A stretch of DNA of 64,000 nt from the NCBI RefSeq assembly GCF_000765825.2, contig NZ_JRPE02000004.1:88103-152102 (forward strand), given 5' to 3'. Source of the stretch: Helicobacter magdeburgensis. Its GTDB lineage: Bacteria > Campylobacterota > Campylobacteria > Campylobacterales > Helicobacteraceae. A program made the translations under genes and the position numbers. Within the stretch, counting starts at the first letter, position 1, and every line of letters starts with the position of its first letter. Below, in pieces: positions 19,166-28,028 of this stretch. Under the pieces are notes generated by a model. It was not told the origin of the DNA, did not search any database, and was given only the letters and a program-made list of their open reading frames with translations.

Positions 19166-20086
19166 ATGATATGTGTCTTTGATATTGAGACGATCCCGGA
19201 TTTTCATCTTTTAGCAGATGTATTTGAGCTAGGCGGTTCGCCACTAGAGATTGCCAAAACCGCCCAAAATATACAGAAAGAAAAAAGCGGAAGTGAGTTT
19301 TTGCCTTTATGCTTTCATCGTGTGATAAGCATTAGCAGTGTGATATGTGATGAATTTGGAGCTTTCAAAAGAGTAGGGCATTTTGGGAAAAACTTTTTAG
19401 AATCTTTAGAATCCAAAGACGCTTTAGATTCTATGGACAAAGATTCTAAACTTGACTTTTTATCAAGTGATTTCCTAGATGAGCTAGAAAAGACTTTGCT
19501 CCAAGAATTTTGGCTTTTTTTTAATAAAAACAACCCGAAGCTTGTAAGCTTCAATGGGCGGGGCTTTGATATTCCCACTCTTGCTTTGCGTTCTATGCGA
19601 TATAATCTCAATGCGTGGGCGTTATTTGAGCAAAATAATCAAGCCTTAAATAAAACAAAATGGGAAAACTACCGCCAACGATATAGTGAGCAGTTCCACA
19701 CTGATTTATTTGATAGTCTTGGGCAGTTTGGTGCGACACGATCTTTGAATCTCCATAGTCTTTGTAAAATGCTTGATCTTGTTGGCAAATATGATATGAG
19801 TGGGAGTGAAGTGTATGAGACTTACCTTGGCGGTAAAAATACCAAAGAAGCAAAGTTATCCGCCCTTGAAACTATCAATCACTACTGCCACAGCGATGTG
19901 CTAAACACCTATTGGCTTTATCTTAAGTATGAGCTTTTAAAAGGGGAGCTTTTGCTAGAAGATTATTATCATCTTTTGCAAATCTTAAGTGAGAAGCTCC
20001 CACAGGATAAACCCTACTCTGCTATTTTTACCCAAACACTACAAAAGCACATATCTCAAGCTACCACGCAAAAAGGCACAAAATGA
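19166..20086 (+). CDS. Predicted 3'-5' exonuclease (PolB-exonuclease-like, WlaX type)
   Basis: 306 residues with the three exonuclease motifs of the DEDD superfamily: FDIET at residues 5-9 (Exo I), FNGRGFDIPTL at about 129-139 (Exo II) and HYCHSDVLNTY at about 240-250 (Exo III with the Asp). This matches the group related to the proofreading domain of DNA polymerase B, called WlaX in Campylobacter. A loop at residues 77-100 (FLESLESKDALDSMDKDSK) is coded by four GAATC/GATTC words in about 75 bases and looks like an inserted variable segment. The gene overlaps the next one by 4 bases (ATGA). Its physiological substrate is unknown. Confidence 0.85.
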   Translation: MICVFDIETIPDFHLLADVFELGGSPLEIAKTAQNIQKEKSGSEFLPLCFHRVISISSVICDEFGAFKRVGHFGKNFLESLESKDALDSMDKDSKLDFLSSDFLDELEKTLLQEFWLFFNKNNPKLVSFNGRGFDIPTLALRSMRYNLNAWALFEQNNQALNKTKWENYRQRYSEQFHTDLFDSLGQFGATRSLNLHSLCKMLDLVGKYDMSGSEVYETYLGGKNTKEAKLSALETINHYCHSDVLNTYWLYLKYELLKGELLLEDYYHLLQILSEKLPQDKPYSAIFTQTLQKHISQATTQKGTK

Positions 20087-20319
20087 CTACCCCTTACACG
20101 ACCAAAAATGGCGAAATCACCACCAAGGAAGCCTTGATTAAAGAAATTGAATCTATTCTTAATCTTATCCCAGCCAAATCCCAAACCACGCTCTCTTTAG
20201 CCGTGATGAGCTCACTTGAATGCGCTGATTTAGAATCTATCCGCGATAGTCTTTTACAAAAGCATAATGCCATTATCGCAGAAAACAAAGAATGGCTGTT
20301 AGGACTAGCAGATGGATAA
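20083..20319 (+). CDS. Small hypothetical protein between exonuclease and hisH
   Basis: 78 residues, soluble, helical (KEALIKEIESILNLIPAKSQ). I recognise no domain. It overlaps the exonuclease gene by 4 bases (ATGA) and hisH by 8 bases, so it is almost certainly translated as part of a three-gene operon. No ribosome site of its own is needed given the overlap. Function unknown. Confidence 0.7.
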   Translation: MTTPYTTKNGEITTKEALIKEIESILNLIPAKSQTTLSLAVMSSLECADLESIRDSLLQKHNAIIAENKEWLLGLADG

Positions 20320-21040
20320 AATAGGCATTATTGATTATGGTGTAGGTAATCTTGGCAGTGTGCAAAATGCCTTTAGATTCTGTGCGAATCGCCCACCAGA
20401 AGCTTTGCATTTAGAAACTTCACAGCTAGAATCCCACATTACACAATCCCAAAATCTACAAGATTCACTTTTACAATCCCACATAATGCGTCCCTTTTCT
20501 CTCCATATAGAATCTAAGCCTGAAAATCTTAAAAAGTATGATAAGCTTTTACTGCCCGGTGTTGGGGCATTTGGCAATGCAATGGAGCAGCTACAAAAAA
20601 CGGATTTGTTGAGTGCAGTTATAGAGTTTGCCAAAAGTGGCAAATATATGCTTGGAATCTGCCTAGGAATGCAGCTACTTTTTGAAAAAAGCTTTGAGTT
20701 TGGAGAGCATAAGGGGCTAGGGCTGATTGAAGGCGAGATTGTAGGCTTTAAAAATATCGCTCCGCTAAAAGTCCCACATATCGGCTGGAATAGCTGCTCT
20801 TTCACGCAAAGTGGAGAATCTTCGCCACTATTGCAAGGCATTAACAATGGCAGTTTTTTCTACTTCGTGCATAGCTTTCATATTGCAACGCAGGAAAAGT
20901 TTATCCTTGCAAAATGTGAGTATGGCTATCCATTTGGAGCGATTGTCAATAAAGATAATCTTTTTGGGATTCAGCCACACCCGGAAAAAAGCCATAATGT
21001 CGGTTTGCAGCTACTCAAAAATTTCATAAATCTACATTGA
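20312..21040 (+). CDS. hisH: Imidazole glycerol phosphate synthase glutaminase subunit HisH (or HisH-like amidotransferase)
   Basis: Class I glutamine amidotransferase of 242 residues that supplies ammonia to its synthase partner. Seen: IDYGVGNLGSV (8-18), LPGVGAFGNAM (81-91), nucleophile Cys in GICLGMQ (about 115-121) and the His/Glu of QPHPEKS near the C-terminus. Compared with normal HisH there are roughly 35 extra residues at 28-68, Ser/Gln/Glu-rich and coded by DNA dense in GAATC words. No hisF or other histidine gene is next to it, so it could serve histidine synthesis from a distant locus or a paralogous sugar-amidation pathway. AGGA precedes the ATG. Confidence 0.88.
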   Translation: MDKIGIIDYGVGNLGSVQNAFRFCANRPPEALHLETSQLESHITQSQNLQDSLLQSHIMRPFSLHIESKPENLKKYDKLLLPGVGAFGNAMEQLQKTDLLSAVIEFAKSGKYMLGICLGMQLLFEKSFEFGEHKGLGLIEGEIVGFKNIAPLKVPHIGWNSCSFTQSGESSPLLQGINNGSFFYFVHSFHIATQEKFILAKCEYGYPFGAIVNKDNLFGIQPHPEKSHNVGLQLLKNFINLH

Positions 21041-21149
21041 ATTTATATTGAATCCACATTAAAAAACACAAAATTATCGCAATATTTACTCTTAGATTCT
21101 TTTATTGAGTTTTAATAATGGAAAATTTTTATCAAAAAAGGAGTAAGAA

Positions 21150-22085
21150 ATGATTGATGTAGCAATTATCGGTGGTGGTCCTGCTGGGCTAAGTGCGGGG
21201 CTATATGCCACACGCGGTGGATTAAAAAATGTCGTGTTGTTTGAAAAGGGAATGCCCGGCGGGCAAATCACAGGAAGTAGCGAGATAGAAAATTATCCCG
21301 GTGTTAAAGAAATAGTCAGTGGTATGGACTTTATGGAGCCTTGGCAGGAGCAATGCTTTCGCTTTGGCTTAAAGCACAAAATGGCTGAAGTCAAGCAAAT
21401 CACAAAAGACAATGGAATCTTTAACATTCACTTGGCTGATAAGAGTGTAGAACAAGCAAAGGCTGTAATTTTTGCCGCTGGTGGCAGCCCAAAGAGAGCC
21501 AATCTCAAGGGGGAAAATGAGTATTGGGGCAAGGGCATTAGCACTTGTGCGACTTGCGATGGATTTTTCTATAAAGATCAAGAAGTAGTCGTGCTAGGTG
21601 GGGGCGATACCGCCCTTGAAGAAGCCATATATTTAAGTAGAATCTGCTCAAAAGTGCATCTTATCCATAGACGCAACGAGTTTCGTGCTGCCCCTAGCAC
21701 CATTGCTCACGCCAAAAATAATGACAAGATTCACTTCATCACACCTGCGGTGATTGAAGAGATTTTAGGCGATAGCTCGGGTGTGAGCGGTGTGCGTATT
21801 AGACATACGGATTCTAATGAAACTGAAGTCATCTCCGTATATGGGCTTTTCATCTTTGTGGGCTATGATGTCAATACCACAACTTTAAAGCAAGATGATG
21901 GCTCAATGCTGTGTGAGTGCGATGAATGGGGAAGTATCAAGGTTGATTTATCAATGAAAACAAGTGTAGAAGGGCTATTTGCCGCTGGAGATGTAAGGAC
22001 ACAAGCAAGTAAGCAAGTCGTGTGTGCTGCTGGAGATGGTGCTACTGCGGCGTTAAATGCGATTGCATATTTGGAGCATAAGTAA
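21150..22085 (+). CDS. trxB: Thioredoxin reductase
   Basis: FAD/NADPH enzyme that reduces thioredoxin in the cytoplasm. The FAD-binding loop [10 protein letters not shown] is at residues 8-17, the redox disulphide CATC at about 133-136, the NADPH-binding [10 protein letters not shown] follows, and the C-terminal FAD motif GLFAAGDVR is present. At 311 residues it has normal length. An AAAGGAG ribosome site is 7 bases upstream. A hairpin terminator follows the stop codon. Confidence 0.96.
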   Translation: MIDVAIIGGGPAGLSAGLYATRGGLKNVVLFEKGMPGGQITGSSEIENYPGVKEIVSGMDFMEPWQEQCFRFGLKHKMAEVKQITKDNGIFNIHLADKSVEQAKAVIFAAGGSPKRANLKGENEYWGKGISTCATCDGFFYKDQEVVVLGGGDTALEEAIYLSRICSKVHLIHRRNEFRAAPSTIAHAKNNDKIHFITPAVIEEILGDSSGVSGVRIRHTDSNETEVISVYGLFIFVGYDVNTTTLKQDDGSMLCECDEWGSIKVDLSMKTSVEGLFAAGDVRTQASKQVVCAAGDGATAALNAIAYLEHK

Positions 22086-22116
22086 GCAGGGATACTTTTT
22101 ATTCTCTCATATGCGG

Positions 22117-22140
22117 GGCAAGGCAAGATTTTGCCTTGTC
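22117..22140 (+). terminator. Stem-loop terminator downstream of trxB
   Basis: Inverted repeat CAAGGCAA-GATT-TTGCCTTG (22119-22126 / 22131-22138), extendable by two pairs, 30 bases after the trxB stop. Only a short T-containing stretch follows, so efficiency is uncertain. It could serve both strands, since trxB and the MORN lipoprotein gene converge here. Confidence 0.6.
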
Positions 22141-22244
22141 TTAAATTATGTAATGTAAGGGCATAACTTATAAGTTAAGTGCTCCTAGCAAAGTATTCTT
22201 GCCCTTAATAATCTCAAATAGAAATCTAGCGACAAAGCTTTATT

Positions 22245-22943
22245 TTATTCCTTAGTAAAACCATTTTCTATCAAATAAAAACGTTTCTCTCTTAGTTGCC
22301 CATTTTTATCATAGATTTTCGCAACACCATCGTGCTCGCCATTTTTGTATGGAGCTTCTCTGAGAAGCTCTCCGGTTTCATAATATTCTTTCACAACACC
22401 ATTTAGTTTACCATCTGTGTATGGAGTTTCTCCTTTTAATCGCCCATTTTTATAATACCTTTTTTCAATGCCATTTGCTTTGCTATCTGTGTATGGAGTT
22501 TCTCCTTTTAATCGCCCATTTTTATAATACCTTTTTTCAATGCCATTTGCTTTGCTATCTGTGTATGGAGTTTCAAATTCAAGCTGTCCACTTTCATAAT
22601 ACGATTTTTCAACACCATTTTCTTTGCCATTTTTGAATGGAGTTTCTCCTGCTAATTGTCCATTTTTATAATACCTTTTTTCAACACCATTTAGTTCACC
22701 ATCTGTGTATGGAGTTTCTCTTTTTAATCGCCCATTTTCATAATATTCTTTCTCAATGCCATTTTCTTTGCCATTTTTGAATGGAGTTTCTCCTGCTAAT
22801 TGTCCATTGTTGTAATAATACTCCTTTCCCACACAACCTGTTATCTTATCCTCATCACTCTCGCACTCGGGCAAGGACTTTGAACACCCCGCAAATACAC
22901 ATATCGATAGTAGCAGAGCAGAATATATGAGATGTTTTAGCAT
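22245..22943 (-). CDS. MORN-repeat (YwqK-like) lipoprotein
   Basis: 232 residues from the ATG at 22943, preferred over a TTG six codons upstream because AAGGAAAG lies between them. The leader ends in a lipobox, CVFAGC, so the mature protein is probably membrane-anchored. The rest is about eight copies of a 24-residue MORN variant of the form YYxNGxLxxETPYTDGKxNGxEK, as in proteins annotated YwqK-family antitoxin. Two neighbouring repeats are identical over 72 bases at DNA level. No toxin gene is next to it, so the antitoxin label should not be taken literally. It converges on trxB. Function unknown; a surface or interaction role is plausible. Confidence 0.85.
   Translation of the reverse strand: MLKHLIYSALLLSICVFAGCSKSLPECESDEDKITGCVGKEYYYNNGQLAGETPFKNGKENGIEKEYYENGRLKRETPYTDGELNGVEKRYYKNGQLAGETPFKNGKENGVEKSYYESGQLEFETPYTDSKANGIEKRYYKNGRLKGETPYTDSKANGIEKRYYKNGRLKGETPYTDGKLNGVVKEYYETGELLREAPYKNGEHDGVAKIYDKNGQLREKRFYLIENGFTKE
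22414..22557 (-). repeat. Perfect 72-bp tandem duplication in the MORN gene
   Basis: Units 22414-22485 and 22486-22557 are identical base for base and each encodes one 24-residue MORN repeat. The following unit diverges after about 17 bases. Such identity points to recent duplication and allows gain or loss of repeats by recombination. Confidence 0.9.
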
Positions 22944-23111
22944 TTTCTTTCCTTGTTTCAAAATAAGTGCATTATATCTTATGTTCTCTTAGACGCCCCT
23001 TAAGATTCTCTTGGCTTTGAAGCTTAGCGATGAGTTTCTTTTGTTTGGGTACCCACATAGCTAAGCTGCATAATTTCTTACCTAACATCAATGCAAGTAA
23101 CACTATTTAGG

Positions 23112-23117
23112 TATAAT
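23112..23117 (+). promoter_or_regulatory. -10 element of the dapB promoter
   Basis: A perfect TATAAT lies 38 bases before the dapB ATG, in the context TAGGTATAATACGCTC. No clear -35 is visible; upstream DNA is AT-rich, as usual for Helicobacter housekeeping promoters. Confidence 0.65.
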
Positions 23118-23154
23118 ACGCTCACTTTTATTCTAAAATTTGCAAGGAGAAACT

Positions 23155-23922
23155 ATGCTAAAAGTAGGAATTTTTGGTGCGACAGGGCGTGTGGGGCGAT
23201 TGCTTATTGAGGAGATTCTAAACCACAATAGGCTTAATCTCTCAAGTGTGTATGTGCGAAATGAGTTGCAGTATTCACTCCCTTCTAGCACGATGGTAAC
23301 AAAAGATTTTAAGATTTTTTTAGAATCTAGTGATGTGATTATTGACTTTAGTTCTGCTCACGCTACTAAAGCCCTGCTAGAAGTAGCCTTACACTCCCCT
23401 ACACCACTTGTTATCGGCACAACGGGGCTTGATGATGACACTAAGCATTTGTTAGAGAATGCCTCCACAAAAATGCCAATTTTGTATGCGACAAATATGA
23501 GTAAAGGTGTAGCAATGCTAAATAAAATCGCCGCCCTTGTGAGTAGCACACTCAAAGAAAGCGATATAGAAATCTGTGAGATTCACCACAGACACAAAAA
23601 AGACGCTCCCTCTGGCACGGCTTTGAGCTTGGCTGAAAGCTGTGCCAAGGCTAGGAATCTTAGCCTTGAAAAAGTCCAAGTGAGTGGGCGATGTGGAATG
23701 ATAGGAGAGCGAAAAAAAGATGAAATTGCTGTGATGAGCCTACGCGGTGGCGATGTGGCTGGGCGACATACGATAGGATTCTACCTTGATGGAGAATATT
23801 TAGAGCTTACACACAACGCCACTTCACGCCTTACATTTGCCAAAGGGGCGATTGATATGGCAGAATGGATTGTAAAGCAAAAAAATGGCTTGTATAGCAT
23901 TCAAGATGCTTTACAATTATAA
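23155..23922 (+). CDS. dapB: 4-hydroxy-tetrahydrodipicolinate reductase
   Basis: NAD(P)H-dependent reductase of the lysine/diaminopimelate pathway. The ATG at 23155 gives 255 residues and follows AAGGAG; a TTG five codons upstream would swallow that site. Nucleotide-binding motif FGATGRVG is at residues 6-13, and the active-site segment [16 protein letters not shown] is in the centre, with the catalytic His and Lys. [14 protein letters not shown] and [11 protein letters not shown] complete the family pattern. Its product feeds peptidoglycan; the DapC-like aminotransferase at 57.5 kb would act in the same pathway. Confidence 0.96.
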   Translation: MLKVGIFGATGRVGRLLIEEILNHNRLNLSSVYVRNELQYSLPSSTMVTKDFKIFLESSDVIIDFSSAHATKALLEVALHSPTPLVIGTTGLDDDTKHLLENASTKMPILYATNMSKGVAMLNKIAALVSSTLKESDIEICEIHHRHKKDAPSGTALSLAESCAKARNLSLEKVQVSGRCGMIGERKKDEIAVMSLRGGDVAGRHTIGFYLDGEYLELTHNATSRLTFAKGAIDMAEWIVKQKNGLYSIQDALQL

Positions 23923-24000
23923 AAACTTATTAGTTTTGTTGCTATACAATTGCGAATTTTAAAGTGCTAATTTTAAAAGAAAATCAAGGAAATTATACAG

Positions 24001-25437
24001 ATGAAGCATTGGAATGAAGAATGTGCGGTTGTGGGCGTATATAATGTAGAAAATGCGAGTATTTTGAGCTATTATTCACTCTTTGCTATGCAGCACCGCG
24101 GACAAGAAGCAAGTGGTATTTCAGCAAGTAATGGCAGCAAAATCGCTACAATCAAAAACACCGGACTTGTAACAAAAATCTTCACAGAAAAACGCTTAAG
24201 CAAACTGCAAGGTCGCTCAAGCATAGGGCATAATCGCTATTCAACCGCTGGGGAAGATTCCATAAACGACACACAGCCTATCTTTGCTCGCTATGATTTG
24301 GGCGAAATGGCAATCGCACATAATGGGAATCTCACAAACGCCAAGCAAGTGCGGCAAATGCTGATTAATGAAGGGGCGATTTTCCAAAGCCACCTTGATA
24401 CAGAAAATCTCATACATCTTATCGCACGAAGCAAAAAACAAAGTCTCACGGATAGAATCATAGACGCTTTGGGGCAGGTTGATGGGGCATATTGTTTTAT
24501 ATTCCTTTCACGCACAAAGATGTTTGCTATACGCGATCGCTATGGATTGCGTCCTTTGAGCCTAGGCAAGATTCAGAATCAAGATGGCAGCACAGGCTAT
24601 ATTGTGGCGAGTGAAAGCTGTGCGTTTGACTTAGTTGGAGCGGAGTTTGTAAGGGAAGTTAGAGCAGGAGAAATGCTTATTTTTGATGGGGCATACTCTT
24701 TAAGTGATAATCAGCCAAAAAGCATTCAAGTCTTTGAGCCAAAAGAACACCCCTGCGTGTTTGAACACGTGTATTTTGCACGTCCTGATAGCAATGTTTT
24801 TGGACATAATGTGTATAAAGCTAGGAAGCAAATGGGGATTGAACTCGCAAAAGAGCATAAGATTGAAGCCGATATGGTAATTCCTGTGCCAGATTCTGGT
24901 GTGGCAGCAGCACTTGGGTATAGCAAACAAAGCGGTATTGACTTTGAGCTTGGGCTTATCCGCAATCACTATGTGGGGCGAACATTCATCGAGCCAACAC
25001 AACAGCAAAGAGAACTCAAAGTGCGGCTAAAGCTTAATCCCATTGCCGAGCTTATCGCTGGTAAGGACATTATCGTTATTGATGATTCTGTGGTCAGGGG
25101 GACAACAAGTAAGCAGATTATAAAGATTTTGCGTCAAGCGGGGGCAAGGAAGATTCACTTGCTTATCAGCTCTCCGCCGACTATCTCGCCTTGTTTTTAT
25201 GGCGTGGATACACCGCATAAGACAGAGCTTATTTGTGCGAATAAAAGCATTGAAGAAGTGCGAAAATATATCGGGGCAGATTCTTTGGGATTCTTATCTA
25301 TTGATGGGCTTATGCGGAGCTTGGGAGATGAGAATAAACCGATGTGCAAGGCGTGTTTTGATGAAGTGTATATTGATGATTTCACAAATGATTTTAGAAA
25401 CGACTTGACAGGGGCAAATCCGTGCGTGTCGTGCTGA
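24001..25437 (+). CDS. purF: Amidophosphoribosyltransferase
   Basis: First committed enzyme of de novo purine synthesis, making phosphoribosylamine from PRPP and glutamine. At 478 residues it has normal length. The glutaminase nucleophile is Cys8 in EECAVVGVY after a short propeptide of seven residues, as in the self-processed Bacillus-type enzymes. The Ntn domain continues with MQHRGQEASGI, GHNRYST and AHNGNL. The PRPP-binding site is VIDDSVVRGTTSKQII. AAGGAA precedes the ATG. The reading frame overlaps the downstream radical SAM gene by 16 bases. Confidence 0.97.
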   Translation: MKHWNEECAVVGVYNVENASILSYYSLFAMQHRGQEASGISASNGSKIATIKNTGLVTKIFTEKRLSKLQGRSSIGHNRYSTAGEDSINDTQPIFARYDLGEMAIAHNGNLTNAKQVRQMLINEGAIFQSHLDTENLIHLIARSKKQSLTDRIIDALGQVDGAYCFIFLSRTKMFAIRDRYGLRPLSLGKIQNQDGSTGYIVASESCAFDLVGAEFVREVRAGEMLIFDGAYSLSDNQPKSIQVFEPKEHPCVFEHVYFARPDSNVFGHNVYKARKQMGIELAKEHKIEADMVIPVPDSGVAAALGYSKQSGIDFELGLIRNHYVGRTFIEPTQQQRELKVRLKLNPIAELIAGKDIIVIDDSVVRGTTSKQIIKILRQAGARKIHLLISSPPTISPCFYGVDTPHKTELICANKSIEEVRKYIGADSLGFLSIDGLMRSLGDENKPMCKACFDEVYIDDFTNDFRNDLTGANPCVSC

Positions 25438-26384
25438 GTGTGGGGCGATACTTTAAAAAACGATTTGGCGGGAGAGTTAGAAAAATCCCCATTTCCTTGC
25501 AAGGCTTTACTTGTCCTAATATTGATGGCTCTTTGGCAAAGGGTGGGTGCATATATTGTGATAATGAAAGCTTTTCACCTAGCCTTATTAAACTTGATAA
25601 AATCTCGCAAGTAAAGATGAATTTTTCACTCACTACAAATCCACTACTTGAAAAGCAACTGCATCAGCTTGAAGAGCAATTCTATTGGCATTCGGAGTTT
25701 CATCAAAGAAAATTTGGCGTAGGCAAATATATGGTGTATTTTCAATCCTATACAAACACTTACGCACCATTTGATACGCTTAAAGCCCTGTATGACAAGG
25801 CGTTGAGCTTTCCTAATGTCGTGGGATTAAGCATAGGCACACGCATAGACTGCGTGGAAGATAGGCTTTTGGAGCTTTTGGGAGAGTATGTCAAAAATGG
25901 CAAAGAGATTTGGCTAGAGTATGGAATTCAAAGTGTGTATGATAAGACTTTGGAGCTTACAAACCGCGCTCATAGCATTGCTGGGGCAAAGGAGATGTTT
26001 GAAAAAACAAGGGCAAAGGGCGTGAAAGTCTGTGCGCATTTAATCTATGGACTGCCTGAAGAAAGCCCGGAGATGATGCTTCACTCGCTTGATTGTGTGC
26101 TGGAATGGGGCATTAATGGCATTAAGATTCACCCGCTGTATGTTGTGAATGGCACACGCCTTGCTAAACTCTACAAAGAGGGCAAATATGAACCTATCAC
26201 AATGGAATGCTTTAGCGATCTTATTGTAGAATCTTTACAAAGAATCCCAGCAGATGTCGTGGTGCAAAGGATTAGTGCGGGGGCGCACGATGATACGCTC
26301 CTTGCACCAAAGTGGTGCTTTGATAAAAATATTCAAATGCGTTATCTCCGCGATAAGCTAAAAGCTGTGGGGATAGAGTATTAG
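25422..26384 (+). CDS. Radical SAM protein, YhcC/TIGR01212-like
   Basis: 320 residues. The [4Fe-4S]-binding cysteines are in CPNIDGSLAKGGCIYC (Cys-x12-Cys-x2-Cys), a spacing typical of the YhcC/Elp3-like radical SAM group rather than the common Cys-x3-Cys-x2-Cys. Flanking signatures are FGGRVRKIPI, YFQSYTNTYAP, IGTRIDC and HLIYGLPEE. The start is uncertain: GTG 25422 overlaps purF by 16 bases; GTG 25431 or 25438 are alternatives and change only the first few residues. The molecular function of the family is unsettled. Position suggests coupling to purF translation. Confidence 0.87.
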   Translation: MRVVLSVGRYFKKRFGGRVRKIPISLQGFTCPNIDGSLAKGGCIYCDNESFSPSLIKLDKISQVKMNFSLTTNPLLEKQLHQLEEQFYWHSEFHQRKFGVGKYMVYFQSYTNTYAPFDTLKALYDKALSFPNVVGLSIGTRIDCVEDRLLELLGEYVKNGKEIWLEYGIQSVYDKTLELTNRAHSIAGAKEMFEKTRAKGVKVCAHLIYGLPEESPEMMLHSLDCVLEWGINGIKIHPLYVVNGTRLAKLYKEGKYEPITMECFSDLIVESLQRIPADVVVQRISAGAHDDTLLAPKWCFDKNIQMRYLRDKLKAVGIEY

Positions 26385-26524
26385 ATTCTGCGTTATCTTT
26401 CTGGCTTAGAAATACTTCCGCAGTTTTATTTTTACGCTGTGGGGTTTTAGGGTGCAATTTTTAGATTCTTAGAATCTAGCCTAGATTCCAAAATCTTTTA
26501 ATTATAATAGAATCTACAAATCCC

Positions 26525-27808
26525 TTAAGATTGAAAAAGTTTTTTTAGCCTTACTTTGCCAAACTCCACACCGGGCTGATTGTAAGTATCTATTTCAAAA
26601 ATATTCCCCACGCACGAAGTCAAAAGCTCAAAATACGCAATAAGAATCCCCACACTCTCTTCGCATAATCTCATCACTTCAATACAATCGGTGGTAATGC
26701 CCTCATTCTCAATAGTCTGCATTGTAGCTAGGCGTTGATTATGCAACAAAGTCGCAAAGCTTTGATTATTCACAAAATCTGTGGATTCTAAATATGGAAT
26801 CTTCACATTTGGAATCTGCGGTCTCAAGCTATGAGCGGGATTAAGACTAAGAAAAGTTACACTTTTATCCCGCACACCTTGCACGATGAGTTGTAAAAAA
26901 GAGTGTTGATCAATACTGCCAATTAACGCAATGGGTGTGAGTCCAACCTTTTCTCCACTCGCATTAATTTTCCCTAAGCTCTCCCCCCACAGCTGCACAT
27001 ACCACGCATTAAACTGCGTAAAAAGACTAGAGTAAGAAAAAAGCACATTCATAGGAATCTGCTTTTTTTGCTTAGCGTAAGTCAGGGCTTTGTATAAAAT
27101 ATGCTCTTCTTTTCTTTCAAAAAATCTCTGCGTCATCTTAGCCGCCCCTTGTAATAAAGCCTCTATATCAAAGCCCAAAATCGCCAAAGGCACAAGCCCC
27201 ACCGCACTTAACACTGAAAATCTCCCGCCCACATTTGGCATAATCTCAAAATGCTTTATACCCACACTTTTCGCCCAAGTTTCAAGCGGTGAAGATGTAT
27301 CGGTGATGACAAGTAAATGCTTTTTACTCTCCATATTTTCTAACAATCTATATTTTTCAAGCACATATTTCAGCAGTGATGAAGTCTCAATAGTCGTGCC
27401 AGATTTTGAAATCACAATAAACAAAGCATTATGCAACGCCACGCCCTGCAAGGCTTTCATAATATGTAAAGGGTCGGTATGCTCCAAAAACACAAGCTTT
27501 AATGCTTTTCTACAAGGTAAATGCTCTAACATTCCATCAATGGCTTTTAGCCCCAAGGAACTCCCGCCAATGCCAATAATCACAAGATGAGATAAAGAAT
27601 CTAAAAATGATTCATTTTCTTTGACATACGCCCTTGCTTCCTGTAACGCATACGATTGAAAAGGTAAGTCATAATAGCCACTTTTTTTGCTTTCTCTCTC
27701 TTGTAAGATTCCACTAAACACCCTATCACACTCGCTTTGCGTGTGTGTATGGCTAAAATGTAAAGAAAACTCCACCAAAGAACTTTGACAATTTTGCTTA
27801 TTTTTCAT
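26525..27808 (-). CDS. pgi: Glucose-6-phosphate isomerase (short form)
   Basis: Interconverts glucose-6-phosphate and fructose-6-phosphate. Visible motifs: VIIGIGGSSLGLKAI, FIVISKSGTTIETSS (phosphate-binding SKSGTT) and VGGRFSVLSAVGLVPLAI (the Pgi signature). At 427 residues it belongs to the short type seen in Campylobacter and Gram-positives and lacks the extensions of the ~550-residue E. coli-type enzyme. AAAGGT precedes the ATG. Near-identical short repeats in inverted orientation flank the gene (26412-26421 and 27927-27936). gapA lies upstream on the same strand, 243 bases away. Confidence 0.95.
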   Translation of the reverse strand: MKNKQNCQSSLVEFSLHFSHTHTQSECDRVFSGILQERESKKSGYYDLPFQSYALQEARAYVKENESFLDSLSHLVIIGIGGSSLGLKAIDGMLEHLPCRKALKLVFLEHTDPLHIMKALQGVALHNALFIVISKSGTTIETSSLLKYVLEKYRLLENMESKKHLLVITDTSSPLETWAKSVGIKHFEIMPNVGGRFSVLSAVGLVPLAILGFDIEALLQGAAKMTQRFFERKEEHILYKALTYAKQKKQIPMNVLFSYSSLFTQFNAWYVQLWGESLGKINASGEKVGLTPIALIGSIDQHSFLQLIVQGVRDKSVTFLSLNPAHSLRPQIPNVKIPYLESTDFVNNQSFATLLHNQRLATMQTIENEGITTDCIEVMRLCEESVGILIAYFELLTSCVGNIFEIDTYNQPGVEFGKVRLKKLFQS

Positions 27809-27944
27809 TTATTTTATTTACCTTTTTTCCATTTTAAGCCAGATTCAGAATCTAGACTACCACCGCAAATATTTTACCCAAAAACGCAGTTGCTTGAAAA
27901 AGACCATTTTCTTTAGAAAAGCCGTTGCGGAAGTATCTTTGAGA

Positions 27945-28028
27945 GATTTTAAGAGTTTTGCGAGTGAAAGCAAGGAAGCTACCTTAAGGGTGGTGCCCAC
28001 AGCTTGAACGAAGCAATCTCTTAAAATC
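27945..28028. repeat. Inverted repeat in the gapA-pgi spacer
   Basis: GATTTTAAGAG (27945-27955) and its exact complement CTCTTAAAATC (28018-28028) enclose 62 bases. They sit in the 243-base spacer between gapA and pgi, which contains no gene I can support. It could be a long hairpin in the gapA-pgi transcript, the ends of a small mobile or repeat element, or part of an RNA gene. Confidence 0.6.

Noticed and set aside
22245..22943. YwqK toxin-antitoxin system
   Set aside because: The protein is a lipoprotein with MORN repeats and no toxin gene is adjacent; the antitoxin label comes from family naming only.
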